Translations under genes and position numbers: made by a program
Shown: positions 32,774-41,342 of the stretch, in pieces
How positions within the stretch are numbered: position 1 is the first letter of the stretch
Layout: the number at the start of each line of letters is the position of its first letter
Notes under the pieces: model-generated
The model's input: the letters and a program-made list of their open reading frames with translations, nothing else
Told to the model about the DNA's origin: nothing
Databases searched by the model: none
Assembly (NCBI RefSeq): GCF_009817885.1
Contig: NZ_CP041764.1
Span: 3,720,001 to 3,784,000 of the forward strand
Length of the DNA stretch: 64,000 bases
From: Serratia rhizosphaerae
Lineage (GTDB): Bacteria; Pseudomonadota; Gammaproteobacteria; Enterobacterales; Enterobacteriaceae
Reading direction: 5' to 3'

Positions 32774-34030
32774 ATGTCCAACTTATTTTCTCACCCGGCA
32801 CGGGTGGGCTGGCTGCTGCTTGTCTGCTGTTCGGCGAGCGCGCAAGCGGCCGGCCTGACGCTGGAACAATCGCTGTCGGCGGCGGAGCGTTACTCCGCCG
32901 AGCTGTCCGCCAACCGCCATCAGGTTTCCGCACTGCGCAATATGGCGGATTCCGCGCTGCAGTTGCCCGATCCCAAACTGAAGCTGGGGATTGAAAACAT
33001 ACCGGTGCAGGGCGGCAACGGCCATCGCCTGACGCGCGACGGCATGACGATGGGACGCATCGGCATCATGCAGGACTACGTCAGCGGCAATAAGCGTCAG
33101 CGAAAAGCCGATACGCTGCGGGCCGAGGCGGAAAAAACCTCGGCCAACAGCGCGGCGATCCGCGCGCGTTTGCAGCAGCAGACCGCACAAGCCTGGCTGG
33201 AGCTGGCGTTAAGCCAGCAGACCCTGCGCGACGCCAGGGCGTTGGTTGCGGAGAGCGAGCGCCAGATTAGCGCGCAGCGCGCCGGCGTGGCCAGCGGCAG
33301 TTCGTCGGCCAGCGAGGTGGTGGACGCACGTCTGACCCTGCTGGCGATGCAGGACCAAATCAGCACCGCCGAGCGCGACGTGACGGTGGCGCAGGCCAGG
33401 CTGACGCAGCTGACCGGGCAACAGATCGAGCAGGTCGTTGGTAAGCTGCCGCGCTTTGAGCGTTTGCCGGCCGACGGTGAGGTGCTGCGCCAGGCGATAC
33501 GCCAGCATCCGGACGTGGTGCAGGCCGGCCGCGAAGCCGATGTGGCCAAGGCGCGCTCCGCCCAGTCGGCGATTGCCGCCATTCCCGACGTTGGCGTGGA
33601 GGTGTATTACGCGCGCCGCGCCGACGGCTATGAAGATATGGCCGGCGTCATGCTGAGCGTCGACCTGCCGCTGTTTAAAGCGCAGCGACAGGATAAAAAC
33701 TATGCCGCCGACGTGTCGCGCACCCTGGAGGCCAACGACCAGCTGACCTTGCTGATCCGCGACCATCGGGCGCAACTGGACACTCTGTTGGCTCAGTATC
33801 AGGCGGCGCAGGCGCAGTGGCAGCGTCAGCGTCAGCAGGCGATTCCACTGCAGCAGCAGCGTCTCGATCTGCTGCTGGCGCAGTACCGTAGCGGCAGCAG
33901 CAACCTTTCCGCTGTGCTGGCGGCGCGTCGCGCGTTGCTGGATGCCCGGCTGAACGCCGGCCAGGCCGCCCGTCAGCTGGCGCAGCTGTGGGCCGCCATC
34001 CGTTACCTGATCCCGCAGGAGATCCTCTGA
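32774..34030 (+). CDS. cusC: TolC-family outer-membrane channel, CusC-like
   Basis: 418 residues. The signal peptide ends near AQA; the body has two OEP repeats with long alpha-helical coiled-coil stretches (about 95-215 and 300-400). There is no proper lipobox (LLVCCS lacks the small residue before Cys), so unlike E. coli CusC it is probably not lipidated. It is shorter than typical CusC (about 457) and closer to the CzcC style. AAGGAG precedes ATG 32774. The stop overlaps the next start by one base (TGATG). Confidence 0.88.
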   Translation: MSNLFSHPARVGWLLLVCCSASAQAAGLTLEQSLSAAERYSAELSANRHQVSALRNMADSALQLPDPKLKLGIENIPVQGGNGHRLTRDGMTMGRIGIMQDYVSGNKRQRKADTLRAEAEKTSANSAAIRARLQQQTAQAWLELALSQQTLRDARALVAESERQISAQRAGVASGSSSASEVVDARLTLLAMQDQISTAERDVTVAQARLTQLTGQQIEQVVGKLPRFERLPADGEVLRQAIRQHPDVVQAGREADVAKARSAQSAIAAIPDVGVEVYYARRADGYEDMAGVMLSVDLPLFKAQRQDKNYAADVSRTLEANDQLTLLIRDHRAQLDTLLAQYQAAQAQWQRQRQQAIPLQQQRLDLLLAQYRSGSSNLSAVLAARRALLDARLNAGQAARQLAQLWAAIRYLIPQEIL

Positions 34031-35364
34031 TGAAAATGCGTTTTAACCTTGCGTTATTGGCGGCGCTGGCGGCAGGCGCCGGGGCCGGTTACTGGCTGGC
34101 GACGTCGTCGCCATCATCGGCACCGGCAGGGAGCGCGGCGCCGGCGGGCGAGCGTCAGGTGCTGTATTGGTACGACCCGATGGTGCCGGGGCAGCGCTTT
34201 GACAAGCCGGGGCCTTCACCGTTTATGGATATGGATCTGGTGCCGCGCTATGCCGACGAGGTGCAGGAGCAGGGCGGGGTGACCATCAGCGCCCGTCAGC
34301 AGCAAAACCTTGGCGTGCGCACCGCAGCGGTGGAGCTGCGCCCGCTGGCGCCGCAGCTGGAGGCGTACGGCAGCGTGGCGATTGACGAGCGCGGCGTGCA
34401 GGTGATCGCCGCGCGCGCCAGCGGTCTGGTGGAGAAGCTGTGGGTGCGCGCCAGCCAGCAGCAGGTGAAAAAAGGCCAGGCGCTGGCGCAGCTGTGGATC
34501 CCGGCGTGGCATGCGGCGCAGCAGGAGTATCTGGCGGTGCGACGTCTGGGGGACAGCGCGCTGAGCGCCGCGGCGCGTCAGCGCCTGCAGCTGCAGTTTA
34601 TGCCGGAGTCGGTGATCCGCGAGGTGGAGCGCAGCGGCCGGCCGCAAACGCGCATTACCGTCACGGCGCCCGCCAGCGGCTTTATCAACAGTCTGGATGT
34701 GCGTGAGGGCGCGCAGGTCAGCGCCGCGCAGGGGCTGTTTGAACTGGCGACGCTCGACCGGGTATGGATGGTGATTGACTATCCGCAGGCGCAGGCCGGG
34801 GTGGTGCAGGTCGGCGATGCGGTTAGCGCCGGCAGCGCCAGCTGGCCGGGCGAACGTTTCAGCGGCACGATCGATGAACTGCTGCCGAATGTCGATCCGC
34901 TGACGCGCACCTTTAAGGCGCGGGTGCAGCTGCAAAACCCGCAGCAGCGGCTGAAACCGGGCATGTACCTGCAGGTGCGCCTCAGCCAGCCGGCGGCGGG
35001 GCGGCCGGTGCCGGCAATTCCGCTGGAGGCGTTGATCATGAGCGGCGATCGTAACCGGGTGCTGGTGAGCGAAGGCGACGGCTACTTTATACCGGTCGAG
35101 GTGGAAACGGGCCGGCAGCAGGACGGCTGGGTGGAGATCACGCGCGGGCTGAAGGCCGGACAACGGGTGGTGACCGCCGGACAGTTCCTGATCGATTCCG
35201 AAGCCAGCCTGCGCAGCGCGCTGCCGCAGCTGACGGCTGAAAAAGAGCCTCACGATCGCGGGGCACATCAGCCGCCTGCGGCCGCGATGGAGCACGGGGA
35301 ACATTCGACGCCGCAAGCGCATGGCGAACATGCGGATCATCATGCACACGGAGGTCACCAATGA
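34030..35364 (+). CDS. cusB: Membrane-fusion protein of the Cu/Ag RND pump, CusB-like
   Basis: 444 residues from ATG 34030, overlapping the cusC stop. N-terminal anchor, then a heavy-metal-binding domain (YWYDPMVPGQRFDKPGPSPF and MDMDLVPRY, residues about 48-75), lipoyl/barrel-sandwich and beta-barrel domains typical of the HlyD/RND adaptor family. The last 39 residues contain 10 histidines (MEHGEH, HGEHADHHAHGGH), a tail not found in E. coli CusB as I know it. It links CusA to CusC and takes Cu(I)/Ag(I) from CusF. Overlaps cusA by four bases. Confidence 0.92.
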   Translation: MKMRFNLALLAALAAGAGAGYWLATSSPSSAPAGSAAPAGERQVLYWYDPMVPGQRFDKPGPSPFMDMDLVPRYADEVQEQGGVTISARQQQNLGVRTAAVELRPLAPQLEAYGSVAIDERGVQVIAARASGLVEKLWVRASQQQVKKGQALAQLWIPAWHAAQQEYLAVRRLGDSALSAAARQRLQLQFMPESVIREVERSGRPQTRITVTAPASGFINSLDVREGAQVSAAQGLFELATLDRVWMVIDYPQAQAGVVQVGDAVSAGSASWPGERFSGTIDELLPNVDPLTRTFKARVQLQNPQQRLKPGMYLQVRLSQPAAGRPVPAIPLEALIMSGDRNRVLVSEGDGYFIPVEVETGRQQDGWVEITRGLKAGQRVVTAGQFLIDSEASLRSALPQLTAEKEPHDRGAHQPPAAAMEHGEHSTPQAHGEHADHHAHGGHQ

Positions 35365-38300
35365 TTGCTGCAATCATTCGCTGGTCGCTGCGCAACCGGC
35401 TGCTGGTGCTGCTGGCGGCGGCGATGCTGGCCGGCTGGGGCGTCTGGGCGCTGCAGAAAGCGCCGCTGGACGCGCTGCCGGATCTGTCCGACGTGCAGGT
35501 GATCGTACGCGCCAGTTATCCGGGCAAAGCGCCGCAGGTGGTGGAGGACCAGGTGACCTATCCGCTGACCACCACCATGCTGACGGTACCCGGCGCGAAA
35601 ACCGTGCGCGGCTTCTCCATGTTCGGCGACGCCTATGTCTACATCCTGTTTGAGGACGGCACCGATCTGTACTGGGCGCGCTCGCGCGTGCTGGAGTCGC
35701 TCAGCCAGGTGCAGTCTGCGCTGCCGCCGCAGGTGAAGGTGGCGCTCGGGCCGGACGCCACCGGCGTCGGCTGGGTGTATGAGTACGCGCTGGTGGACAG
35801 GAGCGGCCGTCACAGCCTGGCGGATCTGCGCGCGCTGCAGGATTGGACGCTGAAATTTGAGCTGAAAACCGTGCCCAACGTCGCCGAAGTGGCCAGCGTG
35901 GGCGGCATGGTACGCCAGTATCAGGTGGTGCTCAACCCGGAAAGCCTGCGCGCGCTTAACGTCTCCCACCAGCAGGTGGTCAAGGCGCTGCAGGAGGCCA
36001 ATCAGGAAGGCGGCGGCGCGCTGCTGGAAATGGGGGAAGCGGAGTATATGGTGCGCAGCGCCGGCTATCTGAAAACGGCGGCGGATTTCGCCAATGTGGT
36101 GATAACGGTGCGCGACGGCGTGCCGATCCTGCTGTCCCAGGTGGCGACGCTGCGCGAAGGGCCGGAAATCCGCCGCGGCGTGGCGGAGCTGAACGGCGAA
36201 GGGGAGGTGGCCGGCGGTATTGTGGTGATGCGCTACGGCCAGAACGCGCTGGAAACCATCAATGCGCTGAAGGACAAGCTGCAGCAGCTGCGGCAGACGC
36301 TGCCGCCGGGCGTGGAGATCGTCACGGTTTACGACCGTTCACAGCTGATCGAGCAGGCGATCGATAACCTGTCGTTCAAGCTGCTGGAGGAGTTTGTGGT
36401 GGTGGCGCTGGTGTGCACGCTGTTCCTGTTCCACTTCCGTTCAGCGCTGGTGGCGATGGTGACCCTGCCGCTCGGTATTCTCGGCGCGTTTGTGGTGATG
36501 CACTATCAGGGGGTGAACGCCAACATTATGTCGCTGGGCGGTATCGCCATCGCCATCGGCGCGATGGTGGACGCGGCGATCGTGATGATCGAGAACATGC
36601 ATAAGGTGCTGGAGCAGTGGCGGCAGCGCCATCCTGAACGGCAGCCGGAAGCGCAGGACTACTGGCGTATTGCCGAGCAGGCGGCGGTTGAGGTCGGGCC
36701 GGCGCTGTTCGGCAGCTTATTGATCATCACGCTGTCGTTTATTCCGGTGTTCACGCTGCAGGCGCAGGAGGGCAAGATGTTCGCGCCGCTGGCCTTCACC
36801 AAAACCTACGCGATGGCGGTGGCGGCCGGGCTGGGCATTACGCTGGTGCCGGTGCTGATGGGCTACTTTATCCGCGGACGTATTCCTGATGAGCAGGCCA
36901 ACCCGATCAACCGCTGGCTGATTCGCCTGTACCAGCCTTTGCTGGCGGCGGTGCTGGCGCGGCCGCGCCTCACGCTGGCCCTTTCCGCGCTGCTGCTGGC
37001 GCTGACGCTGTACCCGCTCAGCCGGCTGGGCAGCGAATTTATGCCGCCGCTCGACGAAGGGGATCTGCTGTATATGCCTTCGACCCTGCCGGGGATTTCG
37101 GTGCGTGAAGCGGGGCGTCTGCTGCAGCTGACCGACCGGCTGATTAAAACGGTACCGGAGGTGGAGACGGTCTTCGGCAAGGTCGGGCGGGCGGAAACCG
37201 CCACCGACCCGGCGCCGCTCACCATGCTGGAAACCACCATCCGTTTTAAACCGCGCGACCAGTGGCGACCGGGCATCACCATGGACAAGCTGGTGGCGGA
37301 GCTGGACGAGGCGGTCAAGGTGCCGGGCATTGCCAACGTCTGGGTGCCGCCGATTCGCAACCGGCTGGATATGCTGTCTACCGGGATTAAAAGCCCGGTG
37401 GGGATCAAGGTCAACGGCAGCAACCGCGCGGATATCGAACGCGTCGCCGGGCAGATTGAGCAGGTGGTGCGGCAGGTGCCGGGCGTCTCCTCGGCGCTGG
37501 CGGAGCGGCTCAGCGGCGGGCGCTATGTTGATATTGATATCGATCGTCAGCGCGCTGCCCGCTATGGCGTGTCGGTGACCGAGCTGCAATCGATGGTGGC
37601 TTCTTTGGTCGGCGGCGAAAACGTCGGCGAAACCATTGAAGGGCGGGCGCGCTATCCGATCAACGTGCGCTATCCGCGCGAGATCCGCGACTCACTGCAG
37701 GGGCTGCGCGATCTGTCGGTGGTGACGGCGAACGGCAGTCAGCTGCCGCTGTCGGCGCTGGCGGATATTCGCGTCAGCGACGGACCGCCGATGCTGAAAA
37801 GCGAGAACGCCCGGTTGTCCGAGTGGATCTATGTCGATCTGCGCGGGCGGGATCTGAAGTCGGCGGTGGAAGAGATGCAGCACGCGGTGGCGCAGCAGGT
37901 CAGGCTGCCGTCCGGTATTTCGCTGAGCTGGTCCGGGCAGTTCGAGTATCTGGAACGCGCCAGCGCCCAGCTGAAGGTCGTGCTACCGGTCACCTTGGGG
38001 ATTATTTTTGTGCTGCTGTTCGTCACTTTCAACAGCGTGCGCGACGCGCTGCTGATTATGGCGACGCTGCCGTTTGCCCTGATCGGCGGCGTCTGGCTGC
38101 TGTATCTGCTGGACTACAACCTGTCGGTGGCCGGCGCGGTGGGCTTTATCGCCCTGGCCGGGGTGGCGGCGGAGTTCGGCGTGATTATGGTGCTGTATCT
38201 GAATCAGGCGCTGCACAAGCAGCGGCAGAGCGGCCGGCCGATGACCCGCCAGCAACTGCTGGCGGCCATCAGCGAAGGGGCGGTGCTGCGCGTCCGGCCG

Positions 38301-38495
38301 AAGGTGATGACGGTGGCGACCATTATGGCCGGGCTATTGCCGATTATGTGGAGCGACGGTGCCGGTTCCGAGGTGATGCAGCGCATCGCCGCGCCGATGA
38401 TTGGTGGCATGATCAGCGCGCCGATTTTATCGATGCTGGTGATCCCGGCGGTCTATCTGCTGATGCATAAACCGGCGGAGCCGTCCAGGGAATAA
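35361..38495 (+). CDS. cusA: Cu(I)/Ag(I) RND efflux pump CusA
   Basis: 1044 residues with 12 membrane helices in the RND pattern. TM4 reads NIMSLGGIAIAIGAMVDAAI, followed by VMIEN: the monovalent-metal (HME4, CusA) version rather than the divalent CzcA one. Methionines of the transport relay are visible in LLYMPST and in RLDMLSTGIKSP. It exports copper and silver from periplasm and cytoplasm through CusB and CusC. Last gene of the operon. No CusRS-type regulators are adjacent. Confidence 0.96.
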   Translation: MIAAIIRWSLRNRLLVLLAAAMLAGWGVWALQKAPLDALPDLSDVQVIVRASYPGKAPQVVEDQVTYPLTTTMLTVPGAKTVRGFSMFGDAYVYILFEDGTDLYWARSRVLESLSQVQSALPPQVKVALGPDATGVGWVYEYALVDRSGRHSLADLRALQDWTLKFELKTVPNVAEVASVGGMVRQYQVVLNPESLRALNVSHQQVVKALQEANQEGGGALLEMGEAEYMVRSAGYLKTAADFANVVITVRDGVPILLSQVATLREGPEIRRGVAELNGEGEVAGGIVVMRYGQNALETINALKDKLQQLRQTLPPGVEIVTVYDRSQLIEQAIDNLSFKLLEEFVVVALVCTLFLFHFRSALVAMVTLPLGILGAFVVMHYQGVNANIMSLGGIAIAIGAMVDAAIVMIENMHKVLEQWRQRHPERQPEAQDYWRIAEQAAVEVGPALFGSLLIITLSFIPVFTLQAQEGKMFAPLAFTKTYAMAVAAGLGITLVPVLMGYFIRGRIPDEQANPINRWLIRLYQPLLAAVLARPRLTLALSALLLALTLYPLSRLGSEFMPPLDEGDLLYMPSTLPGISVREAGRLLQLTDRLIKTVPEVETVFGKVGRAETATDPAPLTMLETTIRFKPRDQWRPGITMDKLVAELDEAVKVPGIANVWVPPIRNRLDMLSTGIKSPVGIKVNGSNRADIERVAGQIEQVVRQVPGVSSALAERLSGGRYVDIDIDRQRAARYGVSVTELQSMVASLVGGENVGETIEGRARYPINVRYPREIRDSLQGLRDLSVVTANGSQLPLSALADIRVSDGPPMLKSENARLSEWIYVDLRGRDLKSAVEEMQHAVAQQVRLPSGISLSWSGQFEYLERASAQLKVVLPVTLGIIFVLLFVTFNSVRDALLIMATLPFALIGGVWLLYLLDYNLSVAGAVGFIALAGVAAEFGVIMVLYLNQALHKQRQSGRPMTRQQLLAAISEGAVLRVRPKVMTVATIMAGLLPIMWSDGAGSEVMQRIAAPMIGGMISAPILSMLVIPAVYLLMHKPAEPSRE

Positions 38496-38538
38496 CACGT
38501 TGATTAATTAGGCGAATCGGTATTTTTATTCCTCGGCG

Positions 38539-38571
38539 CGGTCGGTAATATGCTGGCAGAATTACCGACCG
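38539..38571. repeat. Perfect inverted repeat downstream of cusA
   Basis: CGGTCGGTAAT / ATTACCGACCG, an 11-bp perfect dyad with an 11-base loop. No T-tract follows, so it may be a weak terminator of cusA or a regulatory dyad for the toxin gene 145 bases further on. A second dyad, GTCGCCGT / ACGGCGAC, lies at 38640-38666. Confidence 0.6.
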
Positions 38572-38715
38572 TAGGTGGTATTAGCGAGGTGAACGGCAAT
38601 CGGAGGGGGCGCAGGAGCGGCCCTTTACCACCCGGTGACGTCGCCGTTGCCATTCTCTACGGCGACAATTCCAGGACATCACATATATACGTCATTACGA
38701 CAAGGAGTCTCACTA

Positions 38716-39753
38716 ATGACCTTTCCTTCCTATCTGCGTATTGAACTCGGTTATTGCGTGGTTGAAACACCGGGGTCACTCTCTTCACAGGGCAACATGC
38801 TGTTCAGAAATCCACGCAGCGCAGCCGCCGGTTATTTTATGCGGCTAAATGCCGATACGCCCTGGCTGAAGCCCGGACATATCCTGATCGTTGCCGATCC
38901 GGCCAATTCCCAGCAAGGGCCGGCCTTAAGGCAGTTACGTCAGGCGAAGAATCGGGTTAACCAGACGCTGGCGCAGGCGGATACGCAACAGGCAAGTTTT
39001 CTGCAACGCCATTATGAGACGATAGCCACCGTTCTTAACGGCAGCAGTTCAGGGCTGGCCACGGCCAGCGATGCCGGAAAGCGCTACTTTAGCCGTATTG
39101 AAGAGATTCTGAAGCAGATCGAAAGGGCCTACCAAAATCAGTTCCGCACACAGGGATCGTTGATTAGCCAGCAGTTTTTTGTGGAGCGTAACCGGTTATT
39201 CGCTGAACTTAAGACGATGCTGGATAAGCCGATTTTCAACCGCCTGCCGCGTAAAATTATTAATCTGCATCCGTATGAGCGGATGAAAAGGGCCTTAAAC
39301 TTATCCAGCCGTTCGATTGTCCATGAGTGGACGACGGCCGGTGTGGGTGCGATTGGCGGCTACTCGACCTATCTGGACGGCACCAGCAGAGCGATAAGAT
39401 TCATGCGGAATGCCGGCTGGGTGGGGCTGGGCATGGCTGCGACCAGTACCACCAATGATATCTATAATTCCTGTACGGTCGGCCGCGAAAGCGAATGCAC
39501 CCGGGTCGCGTTTAAAGGGTATGGTTCATTTATTGGTAGCGCCGGAGGAGGTGCCTTGGGTGGTGGCTGGGGCGCGATGGCCGGCGGCGGTATTTGTGTT
39601 GCGCTGGGTATTATCAGCGCACCGATGGCCGGTAGCGCGGGGCTTGCTTGTGCGATAATTGGTGCCTCCGCAGGCAGTCTGACCGGTGGTGCCATAGGGG
39701 GGGCATTAGGTGAGTGGAGTGGTGAACGTATTTATAAAATAATAGGTAACTAA
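38716..39753 (+). CDS. Candidate pore-forming toxin with LysM-like N-terminus and glycine-zipper C-terminus
   Basis: 345 residues from ATG 38716, with AAGGAG eight bases upstream. Residues about 25-62 (FRNPRSAAAGYFMRLNADTP, then WLKPGHILIVADP) look like a LysM-type fold. Residues 70-205 are largely helical. Residues about 210-345 are strongly glycine/alanine-rich with GxxxG patterns (GSFIGSAGGGALGGGWGAM, APMAGSAGLACAIIGASAG, GGAIGGALGEWSG), as in membrane-inserting toxins. There is no signal peptide. The stop overlaps the next ATG (TAATG). A homologous C-terminal fragment occurs at 46327-46524, again followed by a membrane protein. These features suggest a secreted antibacterial toxin (for example a type VI effector) with immunity genes, but no secretion genes are present here. 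GC is lower than in neighbours. Confidence 0.6.
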   Translation: MTFPSYLRIELGYCVVETPGSLSSQGNMLFRNPRSAAAGYFMRLNADTPWLKPGHILIVADPANSQQGPALRQLRQAKNRVNQTLAQADTQQASFLQRHYETIATVLNGSSSGLATASDAGKRYFSRIEEILKQIERAYQNQFRTQGSLISQQFFVERNRLFAELKTMLDKPIFNRLPRKIINLHPYERMKRALNLSSRSIVHEWTTAGVGAIGGYSTYLDGTSRAIRFMRNAGWVGLGMAATSTTNDIYNSCTVGRESECTRVAFKGYGSFIGSAGGGALGGGWGAMAGGGICVALGIISAPMAGSAGLACAIIGASAGSLTGGAIGGALGEWSGERIYKIIGN

Positions 39754-39839
39754 TGATTTCTGCGATGATGGATCTTGGAGCGATACTTTTTTTTCTGGGC
39801 GCTTTTATTGGTTTTCTCACCATGATTTTTTTGGGATAA
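39753..39839 (+). CDS. First part of interrupted immunity-like gene (28 codons, one membrane helix)
   Basis: Starts at ATG 39753 within the toxin stop (TAATG), so translation should be coupled. It encodes one hydrophobic helix (DLGAILFFLGAFIGFLTMIF) and stops at TAA 39837-39839 just after a T7 run. In the -1 frame the sequence stays open from the T run to 40171. The conceptual fused product of about 139 residues aligns with the intact 130-residue protein at 46521-46913, including the first helix. So this is either a broken immunity gene, the upstream part of a frameshift-expressed one, or a tiny membrane peptide in its own right. Confidence 0.55.
   Translation: MISAMMDLGAILFFLGAFIGFLTMIFLG
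39825..39839 (+). other. T7 slippery sequence, possible -1 frameshift site
   Basis: Read in the upstream frame the codons are ATT TTT TTG GGA TAA. The heptamer T-TTT-TTG is of the X-XXY-YYZ type and closely resembles the HIV-1 U-UUU-UUA site. A hairpin GCGTAT-CGTCACTCT-ATACGC follows at 39856-39876, but it begins 22 bases downstream, farther than usual for a stimulator. A simple deletion or insertion in the homopolymer, or a sequencing error, is the competing explanation. Confidence 0.45.
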
Positions 39840-39892
39840 ACCGTAAAAAGTATGAGCGTATCGTCACTCTATACGCAAACGAGGGGTTGTAC

Positions 39893-40171
39893 ATGAATGA
39901 TTTCAATCAACTCGCTGTATATTTTGGTTATCTCGGTAGCTACTTTCCAACCGTTTTTTTCAAAAATTTATTGAAAAATAAAAAGATAAAAACAGGAAAA
40001 GATACCTTTGTACCATCGGAGGCGTATACATTTCTGCAATCCCTTCCCCGCGAGCTGACGGGATGGATCACGGTGTATTATCGGATGCATATTATCTGGT
40101 CGACCATCTTTGCAAGCGGTGGGGTGCTTGTAGCCATTGGCAGAGCGCTTGGCAGCTACCCTATTGATTAA
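39893..40171 (+). CDS. Second part of interrupted immunity-like gene, or separate 92-aa membrane protein
   Basis: From ATG 39893 it has 92 codons with GAGGGG six bases before the start, so independent translation is possible; the frame is also open upstream to the T7 run. Contents: amphipathic aromatic N-terminal part (FGYLGSYFPTVFFKNLL), basic stretch, GKDTFVPSEAYTF, and a C-terminal helix (IIWSTIFASGGVLVAIG). GKDTFVPSEAYTF aligns with GRKAFFLPRASDAYAF of the orphan immunity protein at 46521. AT-rich compared with surroundings. Likely part of the cognate immunity protein for the adjacent toxin. Confidence 0.6.
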   Translation: MNDFNQLAVYFGYLGSYFPTVFFKNLLKNKKIKTGKDTFVPSEAYTFLQSLPRELTGWITVYYRMHIIWSTIFASGGVLVAIGRALGSYPID

Positions 40172-40184
40172 TCAGTGTATCAGT

Positions 40185-40227
40185 GCAAATGACTGGCAAT
40201 GGCCCATACGGCCCGCCAGTCATTTGC
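40185..40227. terminator. Long inverted repeat between immunity-like gene and apbE
   Basis: GCAAATGACTGGC / GCCAGTCATTTGC, a perfect 13-bp stem with a 17-base loop, placed between convergent genes. Neither side has a good T-tract. Its position suggests bidirectional termination or transcript end protection. Confidence 0.55.
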
Positions 40228-40236
40228 TATGTGACG

Positions 40237-41268
40237 CTACTGCAGCAGAAACGCTTTAAACTGCGGTGTCATCTGCGCGCTGAAGCCGTCGTCGGTTTTG
40301 CTGATCATATATACCGCCAGCCCTTGCTCTTGCGCCAGCTTCATTGCTTTTTCACTGCCCAGCACCATCAGGCCGGAGTCCCAGCCGTCGGCTTCCAGCG
40401 CGGTGGGGGCGATCACCGTTACCGAAACCAGCCGGTGGTTAATCGGCCGGCCGGTATTGGGGTCGATAATATGCGAATAGCGCTGGCCGTTCTGCTCAAA
40501 GTAGTTGCGATAGCTGCCGGCGGTGCTGATGCCGTAGCCCTGCAGATCCACCAGAGCCTGCACCGCATTTTCTCGGTCGGTCGGTTTCTGGATCGCCACG
40601 CGCCATGGTTTGCCCTGACCGTTAACGCCGCGCGATCGCACCGCGCCGCCTACCGACACCAGATAGTTGGTGAGACCTTTGCGCGCCATCAGCTGCGCCA
40701 GCAGATCCGCGCCGTAGCCTTCGCCCAGCGTTGACAGATCGACATACAGCCCCGGCAGATCCTTTTGCAGCCATTCGCCTTGTGCATTGCTGGTCAGCGT
40801 CAGGTGCTGCAGGCCGACGTTGCGTTTGGCGGCGTCAATCTGCTGCTGGCTGGGAATGGTTACCGGACGTTTGTCCGGGCCGAAGCCCCACAGGTTCACC
40901 AGCGGGCCGACGGTGATGTTCATCGCGTCATGGGTATCGCGGCCGATGCGCTGGGCGGTGAGAATAATATCCGCCATGCCGCGCGGGATCGGCTGCGGCG
41001 CGCTGCTGTGTGAACGGTTAAAGCGCGACAGCACCGAATCGGCGCGGTAGGTGGAGATATCGTCATTGGCCTGCTCCAGCAGCGCGTCGATCTCCTGCTG
41101 CAGCTGTTGGCGGTTTTCCGCGACCTCGCCACTGATCTTGACGCTGTAAAACGTCCCCATGGTTTTACCGGCGATATCCATCTGCGGGCGGGTGGCGGCG
41201 TTATCACAGGCGGCGAGCAGCGTAAGCGCGACGCCGAGCAACAGGCTTCTGGCGAAAGAGTGGGCCAT
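40237..41268 (-). CDS. apbE: FAD:protein FMN transferase ApbE
   Basis: 343 residues. Lipoprotein signal peptide with LLAACDN (Cys20), then the ApbE fold: GKTMGTFYSVKISG, DISTYRADSVLSRFN, VDLSTLGEGYGADLLAQ, a T-A-G-S segment (GISTAGSYRNYF) and HIIDPNTGRPI. It covalently attaches FMN to threonine of flavoproteins such as NqrB/C and RnfG on the periplasmic side. AAGGA precedes the ATG. In E. coli apbE lies elsewhere (near ompC), so it has been moved into, or kept in, this accessory interval. Confidence 0.94.
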   Translation of the reverse strand: MAHSFARSLLLGVALTLLAACDNAATRPQMDIAGKTMGTFYSVKISGEVAENRQQLQQEIDALLEQANDDISTYRADSVLSRFNRSHSSAPQPIPRGMADIILTAQRIGRDTHDAMNITVGPLVNLWGFGPDKRPVTIPSQQQIDAAKRNVGLQHLTLTSNAQGEWLQKDLPGLYVDLSTLGEGYGADLLAQLMARKGLTNYLVSVGGAVRSRGVNGQGKPWRVAIQKPTDRENAVQALVDLQGYGISTAGSYRNYFEQNGQRYSHIIDPNTGRPINHRLVSVTVIAPTALEADGWDSGLMVLGSEKAMKLAQEQGLAVYMISKTDDGFSAQMTPQFKAFLLQ

Positions 41269-41342
41269 GGCGGGATCCTTGAAGACAAAATAAAGGCGCT
41301 ATAAATAGAGCAAGGTGCCGAAACTAATAACGGAACGACTCA

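Noticed and set aside
39856..39876. Hairpin as stimulator of -1 frameshifting
   Set aside because: It begins 22 bases after the slippery heptamer, well beyond the usual 5-9, and has only six base pairs; kept only as a note.
38716..40171. Interpretation as a type VI secretion locus
   Set aside because: No hcp, vgrG, PAAR, tssB/C or adaptor gene is present in the window; the delivery route remains unknown.
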